A stretch of 64,000 nucleotides of DNA from Leptospira abararensis. GTDB taxonomy: Bacteria > Spirochaetota > Leptospiria > Leptospirales > Leptospiraceae. Where the stretch lies: the NCBI RefSeq assembly GCF_016918735.1, contig NZ_JAFFPR010000027.1:186001-250000 (forward strand). Reading direction: 5' to 3'. Shown here one piece after another: positions 38,869-48,297 of the stretch; positions within the stretch are counted from its first letter, which is position 1; every line of letters begins with the position of its first letter. Under the pieces are notes generated by a model. That model did no database searches. It saw only the letters and a program-made list of their open reading frames with translations, and was not told where the DNA came from. Both the position numbers and the translations under genes were made by a program.

Positions 38869-39758
38869 TCTTCTCTTGGCTTTGGTGGATCTGGTAGGGC
38901 AAAGGGTTTTAAAGGCGGTTTTCCTTTTTCCACAAAAGTTGCAAATCCGGAGGCAACATTCACTGTTACATTTTGGGCACTAACAGCAACCAAACCTTCA
39001 TAACAACTAAGAGTTGTGTTTCCAGATCCATCCACTTCTGTAATGAAGTCAGTACCCTTCACTTCGGAGACAGCCGCATCTGTCCGAAGAAGAAACATAC
39101 GTTGGTTAGACGATGGTTTTTTCTGGATGATGGAGCGAATTCTACCTTTACGGAGAAATAGTTCATCCGGTTCGGAATCCGATTTTCCTTTTTCCATAAT
39201 GATATGACTATTTTCTGTGATTTCAAACCTTGATCCAGAAAGTAAAAGGAATTGTGCTTCTGATTCCTTGAAGGTTCGCACTTCATCTTTTGTATATAGG
39301 CCTTCACCGACATTGGCACTTGCCCAGTCAGATTGTTTTTGAGAAACTTTGAGAACTTCCGTTTTTCCTGTATATCGTTGGATGTCTGCTAACGGTTTTT
39401 TCCCTAAACTTTTAGGAATCCACAATTTCATTCCAGGGATAATGAGATTAGGATTGTCTATTTGGTTGGATTTCAGGAGTTCCTTCCATTTTCTTGGGTC
39501 ATCCAAATAAGTTTTGGAGATGATACTTAAGGTCTGTCCTTTTTCCACAATGATGGTAATCCCATCACCTTCGGGTGGTTGGATCCTCTGTTGTTTTGAT
39601 TCAGAATGAATGGGGGAAAGGAAAAAATAGAAGATAATAAATGCGAATCGGATTTTTTGACTGAGAAGAGTTTGGATTAAAACGGGAAAGGTGGAAGTTT
39701 CCTCCCACCTTTTCAATGGACATAGAGAAATCAGTTTGAGGAAATTCTGAAACTTCAT
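38865..39758 (-). CDS. LysM and FecR domain protein
   Basis: The 297 aa protein is exported and probably binds peptidoglycan. An N-terminal hydrophobic stretch lies at about 37-50 (FAFIIFYFFLSPIHS). A LysM domain follows (about 68-115; VEKGQTLSIISKTYLDDPRKWKELLKSNQ ... IIPGMKLWIP), then a FecR domain (about 135-285; NVGEGLYTKDEVRTFKESEAQFLLLSGSRFEITENSHI). The ATG at 39758 has GAGG six bases upstream, but the N-terminal region before the hydrophobic part is long (36 aa) and contains a strong hairpin. Domain logic: cell-wall tether plus signal relay. It is first in a run with the Ig-like and SpoIIE genes. Confidence 0.85.
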   Translation of the reverse strand: MKFQNFLKLISLCPLKRWEETSTFPVLIQTLLSQKIRFAFIIFYFFLSPIHSESKQQRIQPPEGDGITIIVEKGQTLSIISKTYLDDPRKWKELLKSNQIDNPNLIIPGMKLWIPKSLGKKPLADIQRYTGKTEVLKVSQKQSDWASANVGEGLYTKDEVRTFKESEAQFLLLSGSRFEITENSHIIMEKGKSDSEPDELFLRKGRIRSIIQKKPSSNQRMFLLRTDAAVSEVKGTDFITEVDGSGNTTLSCYEGLVAVSAQNVTVNVASGFATFVEKGKPPLKPFALPDPPKPREE

Positions 39759-39781
39759 TTTTTCCTCAAACTCAAATCTTG

Positions 39782-41884
39782 TTAGTCGATATTCTCGGCT
39801 ACAAGTTCCGCAATATCTTTTACTTTTACGGAATCAATTTTCTCTGCGGCTTTCACACCATCTGTAATCATCGTGATACAGAATGGGCAAGCAGTAGCGA
39901 TGGTTGTTGCACCCGTATCCAAGAGTTGTCCTGTACGTTTGCTATTCACACGCATACTTTCTGGATTGGATTCATCCACGTGTTCTTCCATCCAGTACTG
40001 CGCACCACCCGCACCACAACAAAGTCCCTTGGAGTGATGATCGACCGCTTCTTCGATTTTTCCACCGGATACTTTTTTCACCACATCACGAGGGTTATCG
40101 TAATTGTTGTTATAACGACCGATGTAACAAGAGTCGTGGTAAGTGTATTTTCCGGTGTTCGCATCGTCAGCTACCTTTACATCAATTTTACCATCTTTAG
40201 AAAGTTGGTTGATGTATTCGGAGTGGTGGATGACTTCAAAGTTTCCGCCAAACTGAGGGTATTCGTTTTTGATTGTGTTGTAGCAGTGTGGACAAGCAGT
40301 TACGATTTTTTTGATTCCGTAACCATTGATTGTGTCTACGTTGGTTTGTGCTAAGGTTTGGTAGAGGTATTCGTTACCACCGCGACGTGCAGAATCTCCC
40401 GAACATCCTTCTTCTGTTCCAAGAATACCAAAGTTTACATCTGCTTTTTGCATGATTTTAACAAAGTCACGAGAGATCTTTTTGTTTCTTTCATCAAAAG
40501 CCCCCGCACAACCTACCCAATAGAGTACGTCTACGTTTTTGTCTTCGGCTTCGGAAAGAACTTTTACATTCAAACCTTGTGCCCAGTCTGCTCTTGTATG
40601 AGCTCCTACACCCCATGGATTCGAATTGTTTTCCATGTTTGTGAAGGCTTTTTGAAGTTCTGGACTCATTTTGGATTCTGCAAGAACTAAGTGACGGCGC
40701 ATTTCAATGATGGCATTCACTTGGTTGTTTCCCACTGGGCATGCTTCTACGCACGCATAACAAGTAGTACATCCCCATAGTGCTTCTTCACTTAAACCTT
40801 CGTGTGAGTTGATCACTCCAGTTTCTAGGGCAGCTACTGCTTCTGCACCTTCTTCAGGAGTTTTTCCAGCACGTGCCGCTGCCACTTCTGGCATTTTCTC
40901 TAACATTTGGTGTTTGAGTTCTACAATGATGGCTTTTGGGTTTAGAACTTTTCCTGTTCTGTTTGCTGGGCATTCCACTTGGCAACGACCACATTCAATA
41001 CAAGACATACCGTCAAGTAGGTTTGGCCAAGGGAAATCTTCCACACGGTTGGATCCCCAAACTGCATTTTCATCATCTAAGTTGAGTTTGGAAAGTTGGC
41101 CTTTAGGAGTGTCTGTTGCCAAGAAATAGTTAAAAGGAGCAAAAATTAAGTGCGCGTGTTTTGATGTAGGAACATACAACATAAACGAGAACACAGTAAG
41201 GATATGGCCCCACCACATAATTTGGAACACAATGTCCGCATTGGAATTGGCAACACCGATGGATTCCCAAAGTTTTCCAATGGCTCCATCAATTAGTCCC
41301 GCATGAGTGAAGTATGTAGCCGCAACTGTCTTTGCACCATTTCCAAGTAAGGTGGTGACCATAAGTGTTGCAATCATACTGATGACAATAGCAGAAGCGG
41401 GAGAGTGAACATCCAAACCTTTTGCTTTTTTAATCCAACGTCTCCAAGCGAAAAAACCGAGACCGGTTAAAACTAGGATGGATACATAATTGACTGCTTG
41501 TTCGTAAATATGATTCGCTGCTTCGCCAAAGAGGAAATTGGGAAGTGCAAACTTGTAAGGGTCGTCCATGACATAACCAAAAATACCGGCAACCATTTGG
41601 CTTGTTGTATGGATGGTATAGACTAGGAATCCGTAGAATACAAAGGCGTGCATGATTCCGCGCACAGGTTCCCTGAAATTTTTCTTTTGGAGGACGACGT
41701 TGATCAGAAAGCTCTTTAAGCGGAATCCGATATTTAGGTTCTTTTTTGCATCCTCATTGAAGAATGCAGGACGACCATTAAAGATCAATCCGAGCCTATA
41801 AAGGATGGCGCGGACAAACACAACGTTTGCCACGACGAAAAAAGCTGTGAATAATAGGTGAAAGATGATTCTTCCGATATCCAT
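39782..41884 (-). CDS. Membrane Fe-S oxidoreductase, EMO/FadF/HdrDE-like
   Basis: In 700 aa this fuses a membrane domain (about five helices, 1-245, NarI/HdrE-like with conserved His residues for haem) to a ferredoxin domain. That domain has two Cys-x2-Cys-x2-Cys-x3-Cys-Pro clusters (CIECGRCQVECP, CTTCYACVEACP), and two CCG domains follow (CPHCYNTIKNEYP, GLCCGAGGAQYWMEE, and a C-terminal CPFC). This matches the electron-transfer-flavoprotein:menaquinone oxidoreductases of bacteria lacking ETF-QO, used in fatty-acid beta-oxidation, which is the main carbon route of Leptospira. That role is inferred from family knowledge. It is divergent from mqnC, a menaquinone synthesis gene, across 123 bp. 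Confidence 0.88.
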   Translation of the reverse strand: MDIGRIIFHLLFTAFFVVANVVFVRAILYRLGLIFNGRPAFFNEDAKKNLNIGFRLKSFLINVVLQKKNFREPVRGIMHAFVFYGFLVYTIHTTSQMVAGIFGYVMDDPYKFALPNFLFGEAANHIYEQAVNYVSILVLTGLGFFAWRRWIKKAKGLDVHSPASAIVISMIATLMVTTLLGNGAKTVAATYFTHAGLIDGAIGKLWESIGVANSNADIVFQIMWWGHILTVFSFMLYVPTSKHAHLIFAPFNYFLATDTPKGQLSKLNLDDENAVWGSNRVEDFPWPNLLDGMSCIECGRCQVECPANRTGKVLNPKAIIVELKHQMLEKMPEVAAARAGKTPEEGAEAVAALETGVINSHEGLSEEALWGCTTCYACVEACPVGNNQVNAIIEMRRHLVLAESKMSPELQKAFTNMENNSNPWGVGAHTRADWAQGLNVKVLSEAEDKNVDVLYWVGCAGAFDERNKKISRDFVKIMQKADVNFGILGTEEGCSGDSARRGGNEYLYQTLAQTNVDTINGYGIKKIVTACPHCYNTIKNEYPQFGGNFEVIHHSEYINQLSKDGKIDVKVADDANTGKYTYHDSCYIGRYNNNYDNPRDVVKKVSGGKIEEAVDHHSKGLCCGAGGAQYWMEEHVDESNPESMRVNSKRTGQLLDTGATTIATACPFCITMITDGVKAAEKIDSVKVKDIAELVAENID

Positions 41885-42007
41885 TTATGTTTATGCCCTT
41901 AAGGTGTTTGGTATTTCCTAGGATTTGTATAGAAAAATGAATGTCCAGGAAAATTCGGTTTTTACAGGGATCTGTAGGAAGATTTCCTGTCCAAGTAGGT
42001 AGAGACC

Positions 42008-43117
42008 ATGAATTTAGACTCGTTTTCCTTGAATCCAAATGATCCGTCCGAAGCTGTCCTTTTAAATGCGGTTGCAGGGAAACGTATCTCCCCAGAAGAA
42101 GCCGTTCTCCTCTACAAGGAAGCGGATTTTTTAAAAATCCAGATGGTGGCTCGGTACTTACGTGAAAAGGTAAGGCCCCATACAGAAGCCAGTTATACCA
42201 TGTTCCGAGTCGTAAATTATACGAACTATTGTAATGTAGAATGCAGCTTTTGTTCCTTTATGGATGAAATTGGGAATGGAAAAGGTTATGTTCTTTCGAA
42301 AGAGGATATCTTACAAAAAATGGACTACGCTGTGGAGGAAGGAGCAGACCAAATGTTCCTGCAAGGGGGAGTGTATCCAGAGCTTCCTTTCGATTATTAT
42401 TTGGATGTCATTCGCACGGTTAAATCGAAATATCCTAAGATGCACATTCGTGCCTTTTCCCCGGTAGAAATCATCAATTTAGAAACGATCACTGGAAAGC
42501 CATTAAGAGAAGTGCTTTTGATTTTGAAAGAAGCTGGGCTTGATTCGGTTCCCGGTGCTGGTGCGGAAATTCTAACCGAAAGAATGCGCCAAATCATCTC
42601 TCCCAAAAAAGCCACTGTTTCGGAGTGGATACGAGCTATGGAAACTTGTCATGAAGTGGGACTTCTCGGTTCGGCGAATGTTGTTTTTGGATCGGAGGAA
42701 ACAGAAGAGGAAGTGATTGAACACTTAAGTGTTGTTCGTGACCTCCAGGACCGGACCGGTGGATTTTTATCCTTTATCCCTTGGACCTTCCAACCACAAA
42801 CCAAACGTTTTAAAGTAAGACCTGTTCCGACTCATGAATACTTAAAGGTCCTTGGAATCTGCCGCATCTTTTTAGATAATATCAAACACATGGAAACTTC
42901 CGTGATGGTTCTTGGAAAAGGGGTGGGGCAACTCGCACTCTATTCGGGAGCTGATGATATTTCTTCTGTGGTAATCGAAGAAAATGTCCTTCGTTCCTTT
43001 GGACTCAAAACAGAAAAGGAAGCCAGAAAATTCTTGAAAGAAGGGGGGTTCCAACCGATCCGAAGGAATTTACTCTATGAGGAAGAATACGAATGCAACC
43101 AAGTCGGAGTGGATTGA
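42008..43117 (+). CDS. mqnC: Cyclic dehypoxanthinyl futalosine synthase
   Basis: This radical SAM enzyme of the futalosine menaquinone pathway forms the spiro/cyclic futalosine intermediate. It is 369 aa with a CxxxCxxC cluster in [41 protein letters not shown] and the [16 protein letters not shown] region favour MqnC over MqnE, which usually has 'FIPLAFHP'. Presence of the gene implies menaquinone rather than the classical Men route; other mqn genes are not in this window. A terminator-like hairpin follows at 43150. Confidence 0.9.
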   Translation: MNLDSFSLNPNDPSEAVLLNAVAGKRISPEEAVLLYKEADFLKIQMVARYLREKVRPHTEASYTMFRVVNYTNYCNVECSFCSFMDEIGNGKGYVLSKEDILQKMDYAVEEGADQMFLQGGVYPELPFDYYLDVIRTVKSKYPKMHIRAFSPVEIINLETITGKPLREVLLILKEAGLDSVPGAGAEILTERMRQIISPKKATVSEWIRAMETCHEVGLLGSANVVFGSEETEEEVIEHLSVVRDLQDRTGGFLSFIPWTFQPQTKRFKVRPVPTHEYLKVLGICRIFLDNIKHMETSVMVLGKGVGQLALYSGADDISSVVIEENVLRSFGLKTEKEARKFLKEGGFQPIRRNLLYEEEYECNQVGVD

Positions 43118-43149
43118 TTTTTCTGATCCACCCCCACTAAAGACAAAAA

Positions 43150-43177
43150 AAAAGACGGGGTGTTCCCCCCATCTTTT
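43150..43177. terminator. Bidirectional terminator-like hairpin
   Basis: An AAAAGACGGGG arm and a CCCCATCTTTT arm form an 11-bp stem with one mismatch around a six-base loop, with A-rich sequence before and T-rich sequence after. The symmetry lets it serve mqnC (plus strand) and the diguanylate cyclase gene (minus strand), whose stop codons lie on either side. Confidence 0.8.
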
Positions 43178-43269
43178 GAAATTTTACACCTTATCCGTTA
43201 TGGACATAAACTGAGAATCAGTCTCAATTTCAACTATTTAGAATTTCCTAAAACCTGTCACTCTTTTTT

Positions 43270-44481
43270 TTACGATTCGATCAGGGTAATTCGATTTCTG
43301 CCTTCGTTTTTTGAGGTGTAGAGGGCAGTATCAATTTTGTGGTAGAGTTCATCAAAACTAGGATCGTCTTCCGCACGAAAGAGTGTGGCTCCAATTGAGA
43401 CCGTTAAGGTAAGAGATTCCCCTGGTTGGTTGTGGATCGGGATTTGCAAACGTTCCAATTTTTCTCGAATGGATTCGGCAAGGACTTGTAATCCTTCTTT
43501 ATCGATTGGTGAAACAAGAAGACAAAACTCATCGCCGCCAATCCTTGCGGCAATGTCTGTAATCCTTGTCCTAGACTTTACCGTTTTAGCAAAAGCTTGG
43601 ATGGCAAGATCCCCTTGTTTGTGACCATATTTATCGTTAATCGCTTTTAGACGGTCAAGATCCAAAATCACAAGTCCAATAATAAAACCTTCCCGGTTGG
43701 ATCTTTTTTTATAGAGATCAAATTGTTCTAACAAATGACGTCTGTTAAAGAGCTCAGTCATCGAGTCCACTCGAGACAAATCTTCTATCTTTTGGTTGAT
43801 GCGAAGTAATTTTCCAACCGTAATCCGAAGCCTAGCTTTGACTCGGTATTCTTCAAATCTCCAATAGTTAATAAGAAGGTTTGCTACAAATCCGAATGCG
43901 AGTAAAAACGAAACAATGAGTACATCCTGGTAAAAAATAAAACGATCAAACCCTTGGCTTCTAGAGAAGTTCAAATGCAGAGGGATAAAAACAGCAATGT
44001 ATAAAGTGGATAGTAGAAGGATACGAAAAGGTTCAATCCATAATAGGATGGATGCACTGGCAATAACGATAGCAGAACCAAATAAATAATAAGCATGGTT
44101 CGGTTTGTCATATACCATCATGGGAATATAGAGCAGGATGAGAGCTATGAGTACAAGACTTGTAATTCCGTATATATGTCTTTGGTAAAGTTTGACTCTC
44201 TTTTTTCCAAAGAGATAAACAACGAAACAGATCGCAAGAGAAGAGATCCGAAAAAAAGCGATCCAGAAACTAGCTTCTTTGGTTCTGACGAGGGAATCCA
44301 CAAAAAGGAGAGAGATGATGGAGGTAAAAGCCGTCATCACGCTGAAAATCTGTAGAGAGGATCCTATATCTGAAATATTCGTGGCGGTGAAACTCGGGTG
44401 GTAGGTTCGTAAAAACATTTTACGAAATACAAAAAAATACCTTTTGAATGTATGCCTACGCATGAGCGAACCAAAAATCAA
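43270..44481 (-). CDS. Membrane diguanylate cyclase (GGDEF)
   Basis: This makes the second messenger c-di-GMP. In 403 aa, about six to seven membrane helices (about 40-225) replace a periplasmic sensor. A coiled segment and a GGDEF domain (about 245-400) follow. The active-site signature is intact (ARIGGDEFCLLV) and the product-inhibition I-site is visible as RITD five residues before it; the cluster SRVDSMTELFNRRHLLEQ opens the domain. The start is uncertain: ATG codons at 44481, 44463 and 44418 are all open, with no strong SD. It is the only GGDEF protein in the window. Confidence 0.93.
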   Translation of the reverse strand: MIFGSLMRRHTFKRYFFVFRKMFLRTYHPSFTATNISDIGSSLQIFSVMTAFTSIISLLFVDSLVRTKEASFWIAFFRISSLAICFVVYLFGKKRVKLYQRHIYGITSLVLIALILLYIPMMVYDKPNHAYYLFGSAIVIASASILLWIEPFRILLLSTLYIAVFIPLHLNFSRSQGFDRFIFYQDVLIVSFLLAFGFVANLLINYWRFEEYRVKARLRITVGKLLRINQKIEDLSRVDSMTELFNRRHLLEQFDLYKKRSNREGFIIGLVILDLDRLKAINDKYGHKQGDLAIQAFAKTVKSRTRITDIAARIGGDEFCLLVSPIDKEGLQVLAESIREKLERLQIPIHNQPGESLTLTVSIGATLFRAEDDPSFDELYHKIDTALYTSKNEGRNRITLIES

Positions 44482-44519
44482 AATACAATACTTCTAGCAT
44501 CTGTAAACCATTTACCGGA

Positions 44520-45338
44520 TCAAAAAATGATGACCTTTCTTTGGGATTTGGCAAGAACTTCTGGGATCGTCAAACCATCACTCCCCAAAGTGCGAATTCG
44601 TTCTCCATTGGAATAAAGAACAACTGCTTTGATTCCAAAATTACCTACCATAGTAAAAACAATTTGGTCTAATCGATCTTTTAAGATCTCCATACTCCCG
44701 CCGTAACTTATGTCTTCGGAAACAGAGATATGAAGAATTCCGTTTTCCAATCGATAATTTGGTTCCATTCGGATACGTTTGGATAAAGCAGATAGGACTC
44801 CTTTGCCCTTTTCTTCAGGGTTCGGACCTTTTGTGAGTTCTTGGAATAAAAAAGGAATGGGATCTCCCCCTGGGAATTCCCGAGAAAGTTTTACCAGTTG
44901 CGATTGGCTATTTTTTCCCGTTCCATAAAATTTCAAAAAATAAACGGATAAGTAACCCGCATCCGCCTGCAGACGTTTGCCGGCGCCAGGGAACCTGTCT
45001 TCTGGAAGAGTGATCTCAGGTATGGTATCATCAACTAATTTTTGGCGTGGTTTTGTTTTGGGGTCGGAATCAGGAAAAGTCTGTGTGAGAACTTCTTCTT
45101 CCCAATTCAAATCATCTTCCCAGTTTTCTTTGGCAAAAGGATCTGTGGGCTCGGCAAATTTAGATTTTTCTTGGGTCTTTCCTATGTTGCGAAATCCTTG
45201 TTTGGGAAAAAAATTTCCGCCCGTTTTCGGATCAAAACCCATAGATTTTTCAATAAGAACGAGTACAAGAAAAATTCCGCCAAGCAAATAGCGTAAAGAT
45301 TTCCATTTGTCTTCTTGGATTTGGGGAAGTACCGCCAC
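44520..45338 (-). CDS. GerMN-domain membrane protein
   Basis: The GTG at 45338 starts a 272 aa protein with one N-terminal membrane helix (about 17-33) and an acidic, Pro/Asp-rich linker (about 40-120). A GerMN domain follows (about 125-260: VYFLKFYGTGKNSQSQLVKLSREFPGGDP ... LFQELTKGP ... VVLYSNGERI). GerMN is an extracytoplasmic domain of spore germination and peptidoglycan-associated proteins; no spore exists in this organism, so a cell-wall-related role is more likely. There is no clear SD, so the start is provisional. It is followed by the diguanylate cyclase gene on the same strand after 38 bp. Confidence 0.75.
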   Translation of the reverse strand: MAVLPQIQEDKWKSLRYLLGGIFLVLVLIEKSMGFDPKTGGNFFPKQGFRNIGKTQEKSKFAEPTDPFAKENWEDDLNWEEEVLTQTFPDSDPKTKPRQKLVDDTIPEITLPEDRFPGAGKRLQADAGYLSVYFLKFYGTGKNSQSQLVKLSREFPGGDPIPFLFQELTKGPNPEEKGKGVLSALSKRIRMEPNYRLENGILHISVSEDISYGGSMEILKDRLDQIVFTMVGNFGIKAVVLYSNGERIRTLGSDGLTIPEVLAKSQRKVIIF

Positions 45339-45372
45339 ACTATAAATGTCGGAGGAAGAACAAAAAGAGGGT

Positions 45373-46017
45373 TTAAAAAAACTCTTTTAGGGTCGGTAAA
45401 TCGTCAAATTTCCATTCAAAATCGGGAATTTCGCCGGGAAGGCCGTGGCCATAGGTACAAAATCCAAAAGGGCAGCCAGTCTGTCTGGCAGCTTCCCAAT
45501 CACTATGTCTATCGCCAATCATTGCAATGGAACTTGGTTCTAAATTGTACTTACGAACATATTCGGCAAGAATTTCACCTTTGGTATGGATGGTGTCCTG
45601 GTTGATGACAACGATTGGTTCGAAGTATTGTAAAACTCCTGCCGTGTCTAAAACCGTTTCGATATAGGCCTTCCTTCCATTGGATGCACAAGTGATGGTG
45701 TATCCCTTCTCTTTTAGATAATGGATGGTGGATCCAACTCCCGCATAAAAATCTCCACCACCGCTTCGGATGGCGTCACAGAGAAGGTCTAGAACTCTTC
45801 CAGAAATCATATCACGTTCGGATTCGGGAAGGTCAGGCAAGAGATTCGCAAAAATCGTTCGCACTGGTTTTCCAATTTCATTCATAATCTGGTCATGACT
45901 GGGTAAGGACGTGATTTTTCCCGTCTTGCTTGCAAACTCTTCGATTGCCTGCACATAGGTCTTAAAGATTATGGATTCTGAGGAAAATAAGGTCCCATCG
46001 ACATCGAAGGCGACCAT
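45373..46017 (-). CDS. HAD-superfamily phosphatase (phosphoglycolate-phosphatase-like)
   Basis: The ATG at 46017 follows GGGGGAA by seven bases and opens directly with motif I ([11 protein letters not shown], Asp nucleophile and acid/base); the open frame continues to 46287, but that part overlaps the divergent gene. The 214 aa show a helical C1 cap, motif II in CASNGRK, the motif III Lys in HTKGEIL, and motif [14 protein letters not shown]. It fits subfamily IA enzymes such as phosphoglycolate or beta-phosphoglucomutase-type phosphatases; the substrate is unknown. It is divergent from the kamA-like operon with 82 bp between. Confidence 0.85.
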   Translation of the reverse strand: MVAFDVDGTLFSSESIIFKTYVQAIEEFASKTGKITSLPSHDQIMNEIGKPVRTIFANLLPDLPESERDMISGRVLDLLCDAIRSGGGDFYAGVGSTIHYLKEKGYTITCASNGRKAYIETVLDTAGVLQYFEPIVVINQDTIHTKGEILAEYVRKYNLEPSSIAMIGDRHSDWEAARQTGCPFGFCTYGHGLPGEIPDFEWKFDDLPTLKEFF

Positions 46018-46048
46018 GCGGATTTCCCCCAGGCGGTTTTCTTGCATT

Positions 46049-46072
46049 ACCACCAGAAAAGAATTTGGTGGT
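46049..46072. promoter_or_regulatory. Perfect inverted repeat in the divergent HAD/aminomutase promoter region
   Basis: ACCACCA (46049-46055) and TGGTGGT (46066-46072) are exact reverse complements around a ten-base AT-rich spacer. The centre-to-centre distance of the arms, about 17 bp, is larger than one helical turn. The site lies 27 bp before the kamA-like start and 31 bp before the HAD start. It could be an operator for a dimeric repressor shared by both genes, or an RNA hairpin; no regulator gene adjoins. Confidence 0.4.
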
Positions 46073-46099
46073 CTCTTGGCAAGTAAGGAATTGGAAGTT

Positions 46100-47305
46100 A
46101 TGCTCGTGCAAAGCAGTTTATCAGAAGTTCTTAAGGCGCGGAGTGAGTTGTTTTCCCGGACAAATTGGACGGATACAACCTCACAGTTGCAAAACAGAAT
46201 CAAAGGCGAAGACCTTTCAAAATACTTTGTGCTTACAGAATCGGAAGAAATAGGAATTCGTGAGACGATCCGCCTGCATGTATCCACAACACCATATTAC
46301 CTGGCGCTTTCAGACCCTTTAGATCCCAGTTGCCCGATTCGCAGGATGATTGTTCCTTGCTCGGAAGAAGCAGTCCTTTCTTCGGAAGAAAGTGCTGATC
46401 CCTTAGATGAAGAACGCCTAAGCCCTGTTCGTGGACTCACTCATATGTATCCCAATCGGGTTCTTTTATTTTCCAACCATTCTTGTAGTGTGTATTGTCG
46501 TCATTGTATGCGGGGTCGTAAGGTATCCTCCAGTGAAGAACGAATGGAAAAGGGAGATTTAGAAAAGGCCTTTGATTACATTCGTAATCACAAAGAAATT
46601 GAAGATGTTGTGATTAGTGGAGGAGACCCACTGAACTTAGCAGATTCTCGATTGGAGTGGATTTTATCGGAACTTCATTCTATTCCCCATGTAAAAATAT
46701 GTAGGCTAGGGACAAGAAATCCTGTCACCTTGCCTTTTCGCATAACGGATAATTTGTGCAGAATCATAGAAACCTATAATGATGACAATCTATCCATTTT
46801 TTGTAACACTCAGTTCAATCATCCCAAAGAATGTACAAAAGAATCCAAGGAAGCCATCCTTCGGTTGTTAAAAGCCGGAGTTTCCGTGGGAAACCAATCT
46901 GTTTTATTAAAAGGAATTAATGATGAGGAAGAGGTAATGCTCAGCCTCCATAAAAAATTATTAGAGATGAGAGTTCGCGCCTATTATCTTTATGATCCAG
47001 AACTCATTCCAGGTTCCAGGGGGTTTCGAACCCCGCTTGCTCGTGGGATAGAAATTGTAGAGTATATGCGCGGAAAAATTGGAGGCATGGGGATTCCCCA
47101 ATTTGTAAATGATTTACCTGGGGGTGGCGGAAAGATCACAATCGCCCCTAATTGGTATTTAGGATACTATCCGAAAACACGCCAACATGCCTTCCGTTCT
47201 GCAGTCACAAAAAAAATTCACCTTTCCTTTGAACCTGTTGGTTCTGATAGAGAATCGTATTATCCCGTCATTAGCGATTCTCTATGGGAGAAATTGGGAT
47301 TATGA
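46100..47305 (+). CDS. kamA: Lysine 2,3-aminomutase-like radical SAM enzyme
   Basis: The ATG at 46100 is chosen because GGAAG precedes it and upstream codons overlap the divergent gene; 401 aa. The radical SAM motif CSVYCRHC (Cys129, Cys133, Cys136) and the PLP Lys345 in LPGGGGK are intact. [11 protein letters not shown] and the C-terminal Asp before the glycine loop (VNDLPGGGG), at the place of the lysine-recognition Asp of true lysine aminomutases, support an alpha-to-beta amino shift on lysine or a similar amino acid. EpmB-type enzymes lack the C-terminal extension that is present here. The ATP-grasp gene starts inside its stop codon, which implies a joint pathway. The symbol is by similarity; the substrate is not proven. 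Confidence 0.85.
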   Translation: MLVQSSLSEVLKARSELFSRTNWTDTTSQLQNRIKGEDLSKYFVLTESEEIGIRETIRLHVSTTPYYLALSDPLDPSCPIRRMIVPCSEEAVLSSEESADPLDEERLSPVRGLTHMYPNRVLLFSNHSCSVYCRHCMRGRKVSSSEERMEKGDLEKAFDYIRNHKEIEDVVISGGDPLNLADSRLEWILSELHSIPHVKICRLGTRNPVTLPFRITDNLCRIIETYNDDNLSIFCNTQFNHPKECTKESKEAILRLLKAGVSVGNQSVLLKGINDEEEVMLSLHKKLLEMRVRAYYLYDPELIPGSRGFRTPLARGIEIVEYMRGKIGGMGIPQFVNDLPGGGGKITIAPNWYLGYYPKTRQHAFRSAVTKKIHLSFEPVGSDRESYYPVISDSLWEKLGL

Positions 47306-48297
47306 AGCGTACAGTGGTTTTGGCTTGTGATCTTTATGATCCGAAAACTCCAGAGTTATGCCAAGAATGGGAATCAAAAGAAACGATTCTGAATATGGAA
47401 GATACCATTCAGAAACTAGGCTATGATGTTGCGGTTTTATCTCATCCAACTGAAATTGCCTCAGTTCTAACAAACATTCCACCAAACGATAGAAAGAACT
47501 GGATTGTATGGAATCTCGTCGAAGGATATCATTCTCCAAATCGAGAGGCTTACATACCTGCGTTATGCGAATATTTGGCAATCCCGCATACGGGAAGTTC
47601 GGCTTCGGTGCAAACCTTAACTCTAGATAAATACAAAACAAAACTATTCCTAAAAACCTTTGGAATTCCTACAGCGGATTCGCAGCTTATCCTAAGTCCA
47701 AACGACACTCCTAAGATCCCATTTCCCTTATTTCTAAAACCTAACGGGGAAGGTTCGAGTCTTGGCATCGGAGAAAATAACCGGATTGATCAGAACGATG
47801 ATTTTACACGGGTAACCTCCGAACTCTTAGAAATATATCCAAGTTTACTTGCTGAAACTTACCTGTCCGGTCGAGAACTGACCATTGCCGTTCTTGGAAA
47901 TCAAGGCAATTACCAAGCCACCCCACCAGCCTTTGTGGACTATCCCGGTTCTGTTTACAGTGACCTTGTCAAATCCAAAGAAAGTTTTCTAGAATCATTA
48001 GACTTCCATGTACCTTCGGAGCTCTCGAATTCACTCCAGTTCTATTCCTTAAAAGTGGCAGAGCTCTTAGGGAGTTCCGGATACATTCGTTTGGATTTTA
48101 AACTAGAAAAAGAAGAAGTTTACCTTCTGGAAGTCAATGCCACTCCTGGATTTTCATCCATTTACTCCACCTTGCCCTTGTTATGGGAAAATATGGGAAA
48201 AACTTATTCTGAACTTTTAAACCATTGTTTGGAATTGGGGTTTGAAGAATACAATTATCATTTTCGTTATCAATATGCAAAGGATCGAAACGTATGA
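47302..48297 (+). CDS. D-alanine--D-alanine ligase-like ATP-grasp enzyme
   Basis: The ATG at 47302 overlaps the aminomutase stop (ATGA) and is preceded by GGGAGAAATTGGG; 331 aa. It has the Ddl fold order: an N-terminal domain ending [16 protein letters not shown], the ATP-binding loop [27 protein letters not shown], and the Mg-binding end [24 protein letters not shown]. The usual Ddl triad is only partly clear, and a housekeeping ddl would normally lie near mur genes, so this may ligate a different amino acid. Context links it to the product of the aminomutase and to a diiron oxidase downstream. I see no carrier-protein gene. Confidence 0.82.
   Translation: MKRTVVLACDLYDPKTPELCQEWESKETILNMEDTIQKLGYDVAVLSHPTEIASVLTNIPPNDRKNWIVWNLVEGYHSPNREAYIPALCEYLAIPHTGSSASVQTLTLDKYKTKLFLKTFGIPTADSQLILSPNDTPKIPFPLFLKPNGEGSSLGIGENNRIDQNDDFTRVTSELLEIYPSLLAETYLSGRELTIAVLGNQGNYQATPPAFVDYPGSVYSDLVKSKESFLESLDFHVPSELSNSLQFYSLKVAELLGSSGYIRLDFKLEKEEVYLLEVNATPGFSSIYSTLPLLWENMGKTYSELLNHCLELGFEEYNYHFRYQYAKDRNV

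Noticed and set aside
39779..40354. Long plus-strand open frame (about 190 codons) opposite the Fe-S oxidoreductase
   Set aside because: Its translation is rich in Cys/His/Phe as expected from an antisense of the cysteine-rich gene; no signal or known motif. The minus-strand gene has full conserved domains.
42008..43117. Annotation as aminofutalosine synthase MqnE
   Set aside because: FIPWTFQP and ISPKKAT fit MqnC better than the FIPLAFHP of MqnE.
43118..43269. Small gene or RNA between mqnC and the diguanylate cyclase
   Set aside because: Apart from the terminator-like hairpin I see no open frame or RNA motif.
45971..46099. Upstream extension of the aminomutase gene
   Set aside because: It would overlap the divergent HAD gene, adds no conserved sequence, and the ATG at 46100 has a better SD.
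46018..46287. N-terminal extension of the HAD phosphatase
   Set aside because: It is the antisense of the aminomutase 5' end; the HAD motif I begins right at the ATG at 46017.
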